From EA-27 sp964396265 (GTDB lineage: Archaea > Thermoplasmatota > Thermoplasmata > RBG-16-68-12 > EA-27): DNA of 64,000 nt. Position 1 is the first letter of the stretch. The number at the start of each line of letters is the position of its first letter. This document shows, one piece after another, positions 22,488 to 32,133 of the stretch. The stretch is from the NCBI GenBank assembly GCA_964396265.1, contig CAYNEM010000002.1, forward strand, positions 1 through 64,000, read 5' to 3'. A model generated the notes under the pieces. The model worked only from the letters and a program-made list of their open reading frames with translations. It searched no databases and was not told where the DNA came from. Both the position numbers and the translations under genes were made by a program.

Positions 22488-25106
22488 ATGACCAAACCGA
22501 CGAGCCACCGGCTGCCGACGAACGTTCGCCCGCAGAAGTACGCGATCACGCTCCGCCCCGACCTCCAAGCGTTCACCTTCGAGGGAGAGGAGGACGTGGT
22601 GGTCCGCGTGTCTGCGCCCTCGAGGAGCATCGTCCTCCACGCGAACGAACTGAAGGTCTCGGAGGCCACCGTGAGGCTCCCGGACCGCAGCAGAGTTCCC
22701 ACCGCGAAGATCGAGCACGACGAGGCGTCGCAGCAGCTCCGTCTCACATTCTCGAAGAACCTCCCCAAAGGCACCGCCACGCTGTCGCTCAAGTTCACGG
22801 GGATCCTCAACGACCGGCTTGCGGGCTTCTACCGGAGCAAGTGCACGACGGCGGACGGGAAGGAGGGATGGATGGTCACGACGCAGTTCGAGGCCACGGA
22901 CGCGCGGCGTGCGCTGCCCTGCTGGGATGAGCCCGATGCGAAGGCCACGTTCGAGGTTTCGCTGGTCGTGCCACGCGGGATGGCGGCGATCTCGAACACG
23001 CCAATGGTGGAGGACAAGGACCTCGGCGACGGGACGAGGCTCGTGCGGTTCGCGGAGACGCCCCGGATGTCCACGTACCTCCTCTCGTTCATCGTCGGGC
23101 CCCTCGAGGTCCTCTCCAAGAAGGCGAAGGGCGGCACGACGGTCGGGGTGTGGGCCACGTCGGACAAGATCCGTTACGGGGACTGGGCGCTCGAGAACGC
23201 CACGCGGATCCTGGAATACCTGAACGAGTACTACGGGATTCCGTACCCGCTTCCAAAGCTCGACCACATCGCCCTCTCGGATTTCGCGGCCGGGGCGATG
23301 GAGAACTGGGGGGCGATCACGTACCGGGAGCGGATCCTCCTCCTTGACCCCGCGACCTCCGACGCGCAGACCCGCCAGAACATCGTCGATGTGATCGCCC
23401 ACGAGACCGCGCACATGTGGTTCGGGGACCTCGTCACGATGGCGTGGTGGGACGACCTGTGGCTCAACGAGAGCTTCGCGTCCTGGATGGGCACGAAGGC
23501 GGTCGACGCCCTGCACCCCGACTGGCAGATGTGGACCCAGTTCCTGTACCTCGACACGGTGCGCGGGCTCGCCCTCGACGGCCTCCGGAACTCGCATCCG
23601 ATCGAGGTCGAGGTCAAGGACCCCGCCGAGGTCCGCGAGATCTTCGACGAGATCAGCTACAGCAAGGGCGCCTCGATCCTCCGTATGCTCGAGCAGTTCC
23701 TGGGCGAGGGACCGTTCCGGCGTGGCCTACGGGCCTACTTGAAGGCCCACAGCTACGGGAACGCGAGGACCACGGATCTGTGGAGGGCGCTCGAGGCCGC
23801 CTCCGGCAAGCCCGTGCGGGCCCTCATGGACACGTGGGTTCGGCAGACGGGATTCCCCCTCCTCGATGTCCAGATCGACAGGAAAGGCAACGCGGCCACC
23901 GCCACGATCGCGCAGTCGCGCTTCCTCTTCGACAACATCGTCGGCGTCGCCGATCCGAAGACGCGATGGCGGGTGCCCGTCAGCATCGTGCGGGCCGGGA
24001 GCCCGAAGCCTACGAAGTTCCTCATGGAGCGCAAGAAGGAAACACAGTCGCTCGGTCGTGCACGCCTCCCCGAGGCCCGCGACTGGATCAAGGTGAACGC
24101 GGGGCAGTCCGGCTTCTGCCGCGTGAACTACGCCCCCGAGGAATGGGACCGGCTGCGGCGCGCGGTGGAGGCGGGAGAGCTCGAGCCGCGCGACCGCTTG
24201 GGGCTGCAGAACGATGCTTATGCCCTCACGCGCGCGGGCTACCTCCCGGCGACGTCGTTCCTCGAGCTGACGGCCGCATACGCAGGGGAGGGCGACGCTA
24301 CGGTTTTGCGGACGATCGCGGAGTCCCTCATGGGGTTCGAGGCGCTCATCGCCGACGAGCCGTACCTCAGTCGGTTCGACGACTACGTGCGGACGCTCTT
24401 CCGACCCATCGCCGCAAAGGGCGGATGGGAGCCGAGGCCTGGCGAGGGACACCTTGACGCAATCCGCCGGTCGACGGTCCTTGCGCGGTTGGGCCATCAC
24501 GGGGACCCCAAGGTGCTCCTGGAGGCGCAAATACGCTTCCGCCGCTATCAGAAGGACCCGGCGTCCTTGCACCCGAACCTCCGTGCGGTCGTCTACGGAC
24601 TCGTCGCGCAGGAGGCGGACAAGGCGACGTACGAGGCGCTGTGGGACCTCCAGCGGAAGGCGGTCCTCAACGAGGAAAAGGTGCGGCTCCTGGTGGCGCT
24701 GACGAAGACCAAGCGAAAGGAGCTCCTCCAGGAGACGCTGGCCCGATCCCTCACGGACGAGGTCCGCTCGCAGGATGCGGTGCCCGTGATCACGGGCGTG
24801 GCAATCGCGTGGCCGGGCGTCGGGAGAGACCTCGCTTGGTCATTCGTCCAGGAGAACTGGGACGAGTTGTACCGGCGGTACTCGCCCTCGGGCTTCCTGA
24901 TCCGCCGGCTCGTGCAGATCCACGAGGCGTTCACAGACCTCGGCCGCAAACGCGAGATCGAAGCCTTCTTCCGAGCCCACCCGGCGCGTGAGGTCCAGCG
25001 GACCGTGAAGCAGGTGAGCGAGAAGATCCGGGTCAACGCGAAGTGGCTCCAGCGGAATCGGAAGGACCTCGCGCGATGGTTCTCGACCGGCACGCATCGA
25101 AACTAG
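22488..25106 (+). CDS. M1-family aminopeptidase (tricorn-factor F2/F3 type)
   Basis: An 872-residue zinc aminopeptidase. The exopeptidase motif GAMEN is at 269-273. The zinc site is HETAH at 305-309 with the third ligand Glu328 in NESF. It has the four-domain layout of ERAP/tricorn-interacting factors: N-terminal beta saddle, catalytic domain, small beta domain, and a large C-terminal helical domain (about 530-872). No signal peptide, so cytoplasmic. It should release N-terminal residues from peptides made by the proteasome or brought in by the Dpp transporter. Confidence 0.95.
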   Translation: MTKPTSHRLPTNVRPQKYAITLRPDLQAFTFEGEEDVVVRVSAPSRSIVLHANELKVSEATVRLPDRSRVPTAKIEHDEASQQLRLTFSKNLPKGTATLSLKFTGILNDRLAGFYRSKCTTADGKEGWMVTTQFEATDARRALPCWDEPDAKATFEVSLVVPRGMAAISNTPMVEDKDLGDGTRLVRFAETPRMSTYLLSFIVGPLEVLSKKAKGGTTVGVWATSDKIRYGDWALENATRILEYLNEYYGIPYPLPKLDHIALSDFAAGAMENWGAITYRERILLLDPATSDAQTRQNIVDVIAHETAHMWFGDLVTMAWWDDLWLNESFASWMGTKAVDALHPDWQMWTQFLYLDTVRGLALDGLRNSHPIEVEVKDPAEVREIFDEISYSKGASILRMLEQFLGEGPFRRGLRAYLKAHSYGNARTTDLWRALEAASGKPVRALMDTWVRQTGFPLLDVQIDRKGNAATATIAQSRFLFDNIVGVADPKTRWRVPVSIVRAGSPKPTKFLMERKKETQSLGRARLPEARDWIKVNAGQSGFCRVNYAPEEWDRLRRAVEAGELEPRDRLGLQNDAYALTRAGYLPATSFLELTAAYAGEGDATVLRTIAESLMGFEALIADEPYLSRFDDYVRTLFRPIAAKGGWEPRPGEGHLDAIRRSTVLARLGHHGDPKVLLEAQIRFRRYQKDPASLHPNLRAVVYGLVAQEADKATYEALWDLQRKAVLNEEKVRLLVALTKTKRKELLQETLARSLTDEVRSQDAVPVITGVAIAWPGVGRDLAWSFVQENWDELYRRYSPSGFLIRRLVQIHEAFTDLGRKREIEAFFRAHPAREVQRTVKQVSEKIRVNAKWLQRNRKDLARWFSTGTHRN

Positions 25107-25176
25107 GCACCTTCCCCACCGCCAGCTCTCGCTGCGCACGCGGGCCCTCAAATAGCGTTCCACGCATCCCTCGGAC

Positions 25177-25527
25177 GTGCCCGGAGCCGTGGGCGGGCCC
25201 CTCTCGTGGGACGAGTTCCAAAGGGTGGACGTGAGCGTCGGTCGCATCGTGGCGGTGGACGACTTCCCGGAGGCGCGGAAGCCCTCCTACAAGCTCACGA
25301 TCGACTTCGGCCCCCTCGGCGTCAAGCGTTCGTCCGCCGCGATTCGACCTTGGTACTCGAAGGAGGACCTCCTCGGCCGTGCGGTCGTGGCGGTGGTGAA
25401 CTTCCCGCCGAAACAGATCGCGAACTTCCGGTCCGAGGTCTTGGTGCTCGGCGCGGTCCAACGGGACGGCCGCGTAATCCTGTTGAAACCGGACGAGGTG
25501 GGAGAACTTGGCTCGCGCGTCGCGTGA
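25177..25527 (+). CDS. csaA: CsaA-like tRNA-binding domain protein
   Basis: A 116-residue OB-fold protein of the CsaA/EMAP-II type: SWDEFQRVDVSVGRIVAVDD, then VVAVVNFPPKQIANFRSEVL and a C-terminal dimerisation segment. Such proteins bind tRNA-like structures or act as chaperones. TCAAATAG at 25148-25155 is a TATA box about 25 bp before the GTG, giving a leaderless transcript. It overlaps the following acetyltransferase gene by 20 bases. Confidence 0.88.
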   Translation: MPGAVGGPLSWDEFQRVDVSVGRIVAVDDFPEARKPSYKLTIDFGPLGVKRSSAAIRPWYSKEDLLGRAVVAVVNFPPKQIANFRSEVLVLGAVQRDGRVILLKPDEVGELGSRVA

Positions 25528-25954
25528 CATCCGGATCCGGCCCCTGCGCCTCCCGGACCACGAGGCGGTCGTCGGGCTGTTGGCGGCGTGCAAGATGAAC
25601 CCGCACAGGCGCGGACGCGACGGCCCGGCCGCGTTCCGCCGCCAATTGGCGGCGCATCCAACGACGTACCTCGGCGCGTTCGACGGGGACCGCCTCGTGG
25701 GCTGCGTGTTCGGGACGCACGACGCGCGCAAGGCGTGGATCAACCGGTTGGCGGTGGACCCGCAGTACCGCCGCCAAGGGATCGCGTCCCGCCTCGTGAA
25801 GGAATGCGAGCGGCGCCTCCGACGCCAGGGCATGGAAATCTTTGCCGCGCTGGTCGATCTGCCGAACCGCGGCTCGGTGGCGCTGTTCCGCAGCCACGGG
25901 TACGACGTTGGGAAGCTGTGGTATGCACGGAAGAAGCGGCGCACGGGCGTGTGA
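25508..25954 (+). CDS. GNAT-family N-acetyltransferase
   Basis: A 148-residue acetyltransferase. The acetyl-CoA loop appears as RRQGIASRL after the strand INRLAVDPQYR, and the C-terminal strand and helix are DLPNRGSVALFRSHGYDVG. The substrate cannot be told from sequence; RimI-like protein acetylation is possible. TTG start inside the end of csaA, so the two genes are cotranscribed. Confidence 0.85.
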   Translation: MARASRDIRIRPLRLPDHEAVVGLLAACKMNPHRRGRDGPAAFRRQLAAHPTTYLGAFDGDRLVGCVFGTHDARKAWINRLAVDPQYRRQGIASRLVKECERRLRRQGMEIFAALVDLPNRGSVALFRSHGYDVGKLWYARKKRRTGV

Positions 25955-25980
25955 CTCATTCCGGCGCACCGCAGCCATTT

Positions 25981-27171
25981 TCAGTTGAGGAGGCCGACTT
26001 CCTTCCCCGACTTCTCGAACGCCGCCAACGCCTCGTCGAGGTCCTCGCGCGAGAGCCCCGCGTTCATGATCGTCCGGATCCGAGCCTTCTCCTTTGCGAC
26101 CATGGGGAAGACTATCGGAAGCGCGAACACGCCGAGGTCGAACAGACGCTGGCTGAGCTTCTTGGCGGTGCTCGGCTCGCGACACATGACGGGCGTGATC
26201 GGCGTCGTGCTGTTCCCGATGTCGAAGCCAAGGGACACGAGTTCTTTCTTGAAGTATTTCGTGTTCTCCCATAGCTTCTGCACGTGCTGGGGCTCCGTCT
26301 CCAGCACGTCGATGGCGGCGATGCAGGCGGCGGTCGTGGCGGGCGGGTGGGACCCGCTGAGGAGCCACGTCCGGGACTTGTTCAAGGCGTAGTTCCTCAG
26401 GTCGTTCGATCCCGCGACGTAACCGCCGACGACGCCGAGCGCCTTCGAGAATGTGCCGAGCTCCACCTGGATCTTGTCCTCGACGTGAAAGTGCGAGGCC
26501 ACGCCGCGGCCGCCCTCGCCGAGGACTCCTTCCCCGTGCGCGTCGTCGATGAACACCATCGCGCCGTAGTCCTCCGCGACGTTCGCGATGTCGCCGACGG
26601 GGGCGACGTCACCATCCATCGAGAAGACGCCGTCGCTGATGATGAGGAGCTTCTTGAACGTCGCATCCGCTTCCTTCAGGCATCGCTCGAGGTCTGCGAC
26701 GTCGCTGTGCTTGTAGATGAACCGATGCGCCTTCGTGAGGCGCACGCCGTCGATGATGCTCCCGTGGTTCAGCTCGTCCGTGAGGAGCGCGTCCCCCTCG
26801 CCTGCAAGCTGCGGGATGAGGCCGGCGTTGCCCGCGAACCCGCTCATGTAGTAGAGCGCGGCCTGGCGGCGCTTGAACCGCGCGATGCGGCGCTCCAGCT
26901 CCTCGTGGAGGTCCATGTTCCCCGCGATCGGGCGGACGGACCCGCTCCCCGCCCCGTGCGTGTCGACCGCGTTCTTGGCGGCCTCCTTGATCTTCGGATG
27001 GTTCGAGAGGTTGAGGTAGTTGTTCGAGCAGAGCATGATCACGCGCTTCCCGTCCACCACGGAACGGGGGGCGGAGGGACCCTGGAGCGTCCGAAGCCGC
27101 CAGTCGAGGTCCGCCGCGACGAGCTTCTCATACTCTTCCCGCATCCAAGCTTCCGCATCCCGCTTCTGCAT
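25981..27171 (-). CDS. kbl: Glycine C-acetyltransferase (2-amino-3-ketobutyrate CoA ligase)
   Basis: A 396-residue PLP enzyme that cleaves 2-amino-3-ketobutyrate with CoA to glycine and acetyl-CoA, the second step of threonine breakdown. The PLP lysine is Lys243 in GTFSKALGVVGGY; FIDDAHGEGVLG holds the cofactor-binding Asp and His. The start is decided by the ribosome binding site: GAGGTGAT lies four bases before the ATG at 27171, giving the usual family length. It follows tdh after ten bases. Confidence 0.93.
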   Translation of the reverse strand: MQKRDAEAWMREEYEKLVAADLDWRLRTLQGPSAPRSVVDGKRVIMLCSNNYLNLSNHPKIKEAAKNAVDTHGAGSGSVRPIAGNMDLHEELERRIARFKRRQAALYYMSGFAGNAGLIPQLAGEGDALLTDELNHGSIIDGVRLTKAHRFIYKHSDVADLERCLKEADATFKKLLIISDGVFSMDGDVAPVGDIANVAEDYGAMVFIDDAHGEGVLGEGGRGVASHFHVEDKIQVELGTFSKALGVVGGYVAGSNDLRNYALNKSRTWLLSGSHPPATTAACIAAIDVLETEPQHVQKLWENTKYFKKELVSLGFDIGNSTTPITPVMCREPSTAKKLSQRLFDLGVFALPIVFPMVAKEKARIRTIMNAGLSREDLDEALAAFEKSGKEVGLLN

Positions 27172-27181
27172 CTTCATCACC

Positions 27182-28222
27182 TCAAGGGAGAAGGACGACC
27201 TTCCCGCAATCTCCGGACCGCATGAGCTCCATCGCCGCCGCGACATCGTCGAGCGGGAACTTGTGGGTCACGACGGGCATCAGGTTGATGCCCGACCGGA
27301 ACAGCCCCTGCATCCGGTACCAGTCCTCGAACATCCGCCGCCCGTGGATGCCGTGCATCGAGGCCCCCTTCGTGATGACGTCGTTGACGTCCACGGTGAT
27401 CGGCTTCGCGAAGATGCCCAGCAGCTGGATGTGACCCGCGGGCTTCAGCACCTCGATCGCCTGCTTGAGGGCCTGCTCGCTTCCGGACATCTCGAGCACG
27501 GCGTCGACGCCCTGCCCCTCCGTCGCGTCGCGGATCGCCTCGACCGGGTCGTCCTCGGACGACTTGATTACGCGGTCCGCGCCGAGCTTCTTCGCAAGCC
27601 GCACGCGGTACTCGTTCTTGTGGCCGACCGCGAAGATGCGTTTCGCCCCGATGTGGCGGCAGAGCGCGACGGCCATGAGGCCGATCGGGCCGAGGCCGAA
27701 GACCGCGACGTCCTTCGCGACCACGTCGCCATTGAACACTGTATACACTGCGTTCCCGAACGGGTCCTGGATGGACGCGTACTCGAGGGGCAGGTCCGGG
27801 TCGTTCCGGATGATGTTCTTCTCCGGCACCGCCATGTACTCCGCGAACGCTCCCGGGCGGTCGATGCCCAAGATCGTGACGTTCTGGCACACGTGCGCGT
27901 TCCCCGTCCGGCACTGGTAGCAGGATCCGCACGCGATGTGGCCTTCCCCGCTCACGTAGTCGCCCTTCTTGGCCCACGTGCACGCGCTCCCGAGCTCGAC
28001 GATCTCCCCCGCCCACTCGTGACCCTGGATGAGAGGGGTCTTGATCCGCTTCTGGGACCACGCGTCCCATTCGTAGATGTGCATGTCCGTGCCGCAGATC
28101 GAAGCGATCTTCAACCTGACGAGCACCTCGTCCGGCGTGAGTTGTGGGATGCCCACTTTCTTCATCTCGACCGAACCGAACGCGGCTTTCGTCTTCACCG
28201 CCGCCCGCATCTTTCCCTTCAT
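27182..28222 (-). CDS. tdh: L-threonine 3-dehydrogenase
   Basis: A 346-residue zinc-dependent medium-chain dehydrogenase that oxidises threonine to 2-amino-3-ketobutyrate with NAD. The catalytic zinc site includes ICGTDMHIYEWD and GHEWAGEIVELG. The structural zinc loop has all four cysteines (CGSCYQCRTGNAHVC). The Rossmann glycines are in VFGLGPIGLMA. The kbl partner downstream makes the assignment secure. It has its own TATA box. Confidence 0.95.
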   Translation of the reverse strand: MKGKMRAAVKTKAAFGSVEMKKVGIPQLTPDEVLVRLKIASICGTDMHIYEWDAWSQKRIKTPLIQGHEWAGEIVELGSACTWAKKGDYVSGEGHIACGSCYQCRTGNAHVCQNVTILGIDRPGAFAEYMAVPEKNIIRNDPDLPLEYASIQDPFGNAVYTVFNGDVVAKDVAVFGLGPIGLMAVALCRHIGAKRIFAVGHKNEYRVRLAKKLGADRVIKSSEDDPVEAIRDATEGQGVDAVLEMSGSEQALKQAIEVLKPAGHIQLLGIFAKPITVDVNDVITKGASMHGIHGRRMFEDWYRMQGLFRSGINLMPVVTHKFPLDDVAAAMELMRSGDCGKVVLLP

Positions 28223-28262
28223 CGTCCGCTCCTCCCGCGGTAGCGCCGCGTTATCGGTCGGA

Positions 28263-28271
28263 CATATTTAG
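28263..28271 (-). promoter_or_regulatory. TATA box of the tdh-kbl operon
   Basis: Minus-strand CTAAATATG, about 45 bp before the tdh ATG, predicts a leader of about 20 nt. The rest of the 223-bp gap up to the vWA gene shows no gene. Confidence 0.55.
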
Positions 28272-28411
28272 GCTTGCGTCTGTACGAAGAGGACCGGGCG
28301 CGGACTGCCACGCGGCCCATCGACTGGGCGTCGGCCCGCCGACGGGACTCTGAGGCGCCCTTGGCGGGACGTTTTCAGTGGAGAGAATCAGCGCTGATAA
28401 CCCTCATAGAA

Positions 28412-28420
28412 GCCTTATCT
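28412..28420 (+). promoter_or_regulatory. TATA-like element of the first vWA gene
   Basis: GCCTTATCT lies about 30 bp before the ATG at 28446. The second vWA gene has AGCCTTATTAGA at the same distance, so the promoter was duplicated with the gene. Confidence 0.5.
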
Positions 28421-28445
28421 GAACCCCGGAGACTCATCCAAGTCA

Positions 28446-30233
28446 ATGAGGCTGCGCCGGCTGCGCGAGGACTCGGAGGGAGTGGCCTCGACCGTGGCCA
28501 CCGTGTTCTCCATCCTCCTCTTCCTCATCTTCTTCCAGATCGCGGTCTTCGGCCCTCTTCCGGCCCAGCAGTACGACGCAGAGTGGCGGACGTCCCACGA
28601 GGCGCTCGCCGCCTTCGGGTTGACCCGCTCTATCCTGGCGGGACCCGCCACGGTGGGGACGACCTTCACGGTCCCGATTCCGATCGGCACGCCCGCGGTC
28701 TCCCCGTTCGCCACCGCCAGCCCGGGTTTCCTGGAGTTCCGCGGCGCAACGACAGGACCCGTTATCTCGTTCCGCTACGTCCCCGACTTCCTCCGGTCCG
28801 AGGTGAGCCGTGTCGACCAGGACATCATCCTCGCGATCGACAGCTCCGGGTCGATGGACTGGAACGATCCGAACGACCTGCGCATCAGCGGGGCGCAGGA
28901 GTACGTAGGCAAACTGAGGTGCCCGGACCGGGTGGCCGTCGTGGACTTCGACAGCGACGCCTGGCTGACACGGAGGAACATCGGGCGGCAGGCCCATCAC
29001 CTGAGCCATCCCGGACACAATTGCGAGCCGGACTACGTGGAGGCCAAGGGCGACCTCGCAACGATCGATTCCAACGGGGGAACGAACTTCGGGGCCGCGC
29101 TCGTGGTCGCCAACGACGAGCTCGTCGCATACGGGGACCACCGGCACCAGTGGGTTATCATCCTCCTGACCGACGGTCAGAACAACCAGGTCTCCTACGA
29201 CAACACCGCACTAGCCCAGTCGATCCGGGCCGCGGGACTCGGGATTATCATCTACACCATTGGACTGGGGGACGAGCCCGACGACGTGCTCCTCACGCAA
29301 ATCGCGGAGAACACGGGCGGGACCTACTACGCGGCCCCCGACGCCCAGTCCATCCGGTGGATCTACCTCGAGATCGCGAACCGGTACCAAAGCAGCTTCA
29401 TCTGCAGCGAGTACGTGACGGCGGACTCATCCGCCGGCTCCGTCTCCCTGACCTTGGGGTCTAGTGAGTTCCCCGCGCAGAGCATCCGGCTCGAGGGCGG
29501 CGGGCTGTCCCTCGTGCAGCACGGAGGCGCGGAGCTCCGCGACGGGCTGCCCTTCGAGTACCTACCGGTGGACCAGGCGTCCGGGTCCATCGGTCTGACC
29601 CTGATCAGTTTCATCGGGGAGGACATCGCAACGACGGGCACAGGGCCTGAAATCCTTCGGGCGACCGTCGTGGGACGGGACGTCGTGGCGCAGACCGTAC
29701 ACCGGATCAACCTGACCGAGGAGAGCCAGTCGGTCCAGGACATCGCCGACGACCTCACATATTGGAAGGACCAAGGCGCGGCCACGAACCTCGGCGTCCA
29801 GGCCGTCATCGACGACCTCGGCCCCGCCGCGGCAGCGATTCTGGACGCCCAAGCGGACTACCTCGCGGGGGACCCTGCGGGGGCGAAGACAGACGTGGCA
29901 CGGGCGCAGACCTACCTCGCCGACGCGATGGAGGAGGTCGACACGCAAGTCGCCAACATGCAGATCCAGAACTGGCTCGGTGAGTCGACCAAGGACGAGA
30001 TCCGCGTGACGGCATGCCGCCTAGACCAGTGGCTGAACTGGTACGATGGCCTCACCTTCACGATCGACTCCCCCGCTGCTGCGGGCTGGGCCAGGTGGTT
30101 CGAAGATGCCCTCAAGGCTGCCGGGGCGCGGGTCTCCGTGGGCCTCGTGGGGAACCACGCCGTGCTCACGGTCCGCGCGATCAACGAGTACGTGATTGAC
30201 CACCGTATCGTCGAGCTGTCCTTCGGCATCTGA
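28446..30233 (+). CDS. Pilin-like membrane-anchored vWA-domain protein, copy 1
   Basis: A 595-residue protein. The N-terminus (basic residues, EDSEGVASTVATVFSILLFL) resembles archaeal type IV pilin or class III signal sequences. A von Willebrand factor A domain spans about 125-300. Its MIDAS is complete: Asp132-x-Ser134-x-Ser136 in DSSGS, Thr in GGTNFG, and Asp in LLTDGQNN. The C-terminal half (about 330-595) is a beta-rich region followed by helices. Outside the cell it could bind ligands through a metal ion or form part of a surface structure. The neighbouring copy has the same length. Confidence 0.8.
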   Translation: MRLRRLREDSEGVASTVATVFSILLFLIFFQIAVFGPLPAQQYDAEWRTSHEALAAFGLTRSILAGPATVGTTFTVPIPIGTPAVSPFATASPGFLEFRGATTGPVISFRYVPDFLRSEVSRVDQDIILAIDSSGSMDWNDPNDLRISGAQEYVGKLRCPDRVAVVDFDSDAWLTRRNIGRQAHHLSHPGHNCEPDYVEAKGDLATIDSNGGTNFGAALVVANDELVAYGDHRHQWVIILLTDGQNNQVSYDNTALAQSIRAAGLGIIIYTIGLGDEPDDVLLTQIAENTGGTYYAAPDAQSIRWIYLEIANRYQSSFICSEYVTADSSAGSVSLTLGSSEFPAQSIRLEGGGLSLVQHGGAELRDGLPFEYLPVDQASGSIGLTLISFIGEDIATTGTGPEILRATVVGRDVVAQTVHRINLTEESQSVQDIADDLTYWKDQGAATNLGVQAVIDDLGPAAAAILDAQADYLAGDPAGAKTDVARAQTYLADAMEEVDTQVANMQIQNWLGESTKDEIRVTACRLDQWLNWYDGLTFTIDSPAAAGWARWFEDALKAAGARVSVGLVGNHAVLTVRAINEYVIDHRIVELSFGI

Positions 30234-30296
30234 GGCTAAGGTCGACGGAGCGACCGAGCAGGCAGGGTCCGTCCTCCGCGATATATGTCATGAAAA

Positions 30297-30305
30297 GCCT
30301 TATTA
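30297..30305 (+). promoter_or_regulatory. TATA-like element of the second vWA gene
   Basis: GCCTTATTA about 30 bp before the ATG at 30330, matching the element before copy 1. The 96-bp spacer also holds ATATATGTC at 30281-30289. Confidence 0.5.
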
Positions 30306-30329
30306 GAATACCGGCCCCTCCACGGCAGG

Positions 30330-32117
30330 ATGAGGGGGCGCCGTCTGCGCAAGGACTCGGAGGGCGTGGCCTCCACGGTCGCCACTGTGTTCTCCATCCT
30401 CCTCTTCCTCATCTTCTTCCAAATCGCCATCTTCGGCCCCATCCCCGCCCAGCAGTACGACGCGGAGTGGCGGACGTCCCACGAGGCGCTCGCTGCCTTC
30501 GGGTTGACCCGCTCCATCCTGGCGGGACCCGCAACGGTCGGGACGACCTTCACGGTCCCGATCCCGATCGGTACGCCCGCGGTCTCCCCGTTCGCCACCG
30601 CCAGCCCGGGTTTCCTGGAGTTCCGGGGGGCCGCAAAGGGGCCCACGATCTCGTTCCGGTACGTCCCGGACTTCCTCCGGTCCGAGGTGAGCCGTGTCGA
30701 CCAAGACATCATCCTCGCGATCGACAGCTCGGGCTCGATGTTGCAGAACGACCCCGACGACCTGCGCATCAGCGGGGCGCAGGAGTACGTAGGCAAACTG
30801 AGGTGCCCGGACCGGGTGGCCGTCGTGGACTTCGACAGCGATGCCTGGCTGACCTGGAAAAACGTGAACAAGGCGGCGCACCACCTGGATCACGATTACC
30901 ATGACTGCACCCCGGACTATTCGGAGGTCAAGGGCGACCTCGCAACGATCGATTCCAGCGGGGGAACGAACTTTGGGGCTGCACTCGTGGTCGCCAACGA
31001 CGAGCTCGAGGCGTACGGGGACCACCGCCATCAATGGGTCATCATCCTCCTGACCGACGGCTTCAACAACCAGCAATCGTGGGACGACATTGCGATCGCT
31101 GAATCGATTCGCGCGGCGGGCCTCGGGATCATCATCTACACGATCGGACTGGGCGATGCGCCCGACAATGCCACCCTCGAGGAAATCGCAGAGAACACGG
31201 GCGGGACGTACTACGCGGCGCCAGACGCGGAGTCCATCCGGTGGATCTACCTCGAGATTGCGAACCGATACCAGAGCAGCTTCACCTGCAGCAAGTACGC
31301 GACTGCGGACGCTTCCGCCGGTTCGGTCATGTTGACTCTCAGCTCGCGAGAGTACCCCTCCCAGAGCCTCCGGCTCGAGGGCGGAGGACTGTCCCTCGTC
31401 CAGCACGGAGGCGCCGAGCTGCGGGATGGTCTGCCATTCGAGTACCAACCCGTGGACCAGGCGTCCGGGTCCATCGGCCTGACCCTGATCAGTTTCATCG
31501 GGGAGGACATCTCCGCGTCTGGAACGAGTCCAGAAATCCTGAGGGCCACCGTCGTCGGACGAGACATCGTGGCACAGACCATTCACAAGATCGACCTCGC
31601 CGAGGAGGGCGATGCTGTCCAAGCCACGATCGACTACCTCACGTACTGGAAGAATCAGGGAGCCGCCACGGATGCCGGGCTCCAGGCCGTTTCCGATGTG
31701 ATGGACCCCGCACTGGATGCGATCCTCGCAGCCCAGGCGAACTACACCGCCGGGGACCCGGAAAGCGCGAAGACCGAGGTCGCACGCGCCCAGACCTATC
31801 TCGCAGACTCGTTGGAGGAGGTCGACACGCAGGTCGCGGACAGTCAGATCCAGAAGTGGCTCGGCGCCTCGACCAAGGACCAGATCCGCGTCACGGCCTG
31901 CCGCTTGGACCAGTGGCTGAACTGGTACGGCGGGCTAACCTTCACCATCGACTCCCCCGCTGCAGCCGGCTGGGCGCGGTGGTTCCGGGAGGAGTTGGAG
32001 GCGGCAGGCGCGCGGGTCTCCGTGGGCCTCGTGGGGAACCACGCCGAACTCACCGTCCACACGATCAACGAGTACGTGATCGACCACCGCCTCGTCGAGC
32101 TCTCGTTCGGCATCTGA
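30330..32117 (+). CDS. Pilin-like membrane-anchored vWA-domain protein, copy 2
   Basis: A 595-residue tandem paralogue of the protein at 28446, colinear throughout. The pilin-like N-terminus, DSSGS MIDAS and LLTDGFNN are retained. Differences cluster near the MIDAS (LQNDPDD against DWNDPND) and in the loop after AWLT (WKNVNKAAHHLDHDYHD against RRNIGRQAHHLSHPGHN), the expected ligand face. An 83-bp stretch (30759-30841) is identical to copy 1 even at synonymous sites, suggesting recent gene conversion. The pair may specialise for different partners. Confidence 0.8.
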   Translation: MRGRRLRKDSEGVASTVATVFSILLFLIFFQIAIFGPIPAQQYDAEWRTSHEALAAFGLTRSILAGPATVGTTFTVPIPIGTPAVSPFATASPGFLEFRGAAKGPTISFRYVPDFLRSEVSRVDQDIILAIDSSGSMLQNDPDDLRISGAQEYVGKLRCPDRVAVVDFDSDAWLTWKNVNKAAHHLDHDYHDCTPDYSEVKGDLATIDSSGGTNFGAALVVANDELEAYGDHRHQWVIILLTDGFNNQQSWDDIAIAESIRAAGLGIIIYTIGLGDAPDNATLEEIAENTGGTYYAAPDAESIRWIYLEIANRYQSSFTCSKYATADASAGSVMLTLSSREYPSQSLRLEGGGLSLVQHGGAELRDGLPFEYQPVDQASGSIGLTLISFIGEDISASGTSPEILRATVVGRDIVAQTIHKIDLAEEGDAVQATIDYLTYWKNQGAATDAGLQAVSDVMDPALDAILAAQANYTAGDPESAKTEVARAQTYLADSLEEVDTQVADSQIQKWLGASTKDQIRVTACRLDQWLNWYGGLTFTIDSPAAAGWARWFREELEAAGARVSVGLVGNHAELTVHTINEYVIDHRLVELSFGI

Positions 32118-32133
32118 GGGACGGACGTGCGCG

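Noticed and set aside
30303..31622. 439-residue minus-strand open frame
   Set aside because: Antisense to the second vWA gene; a similar shadow exists opposite copy 1 because the genes are duplicates.
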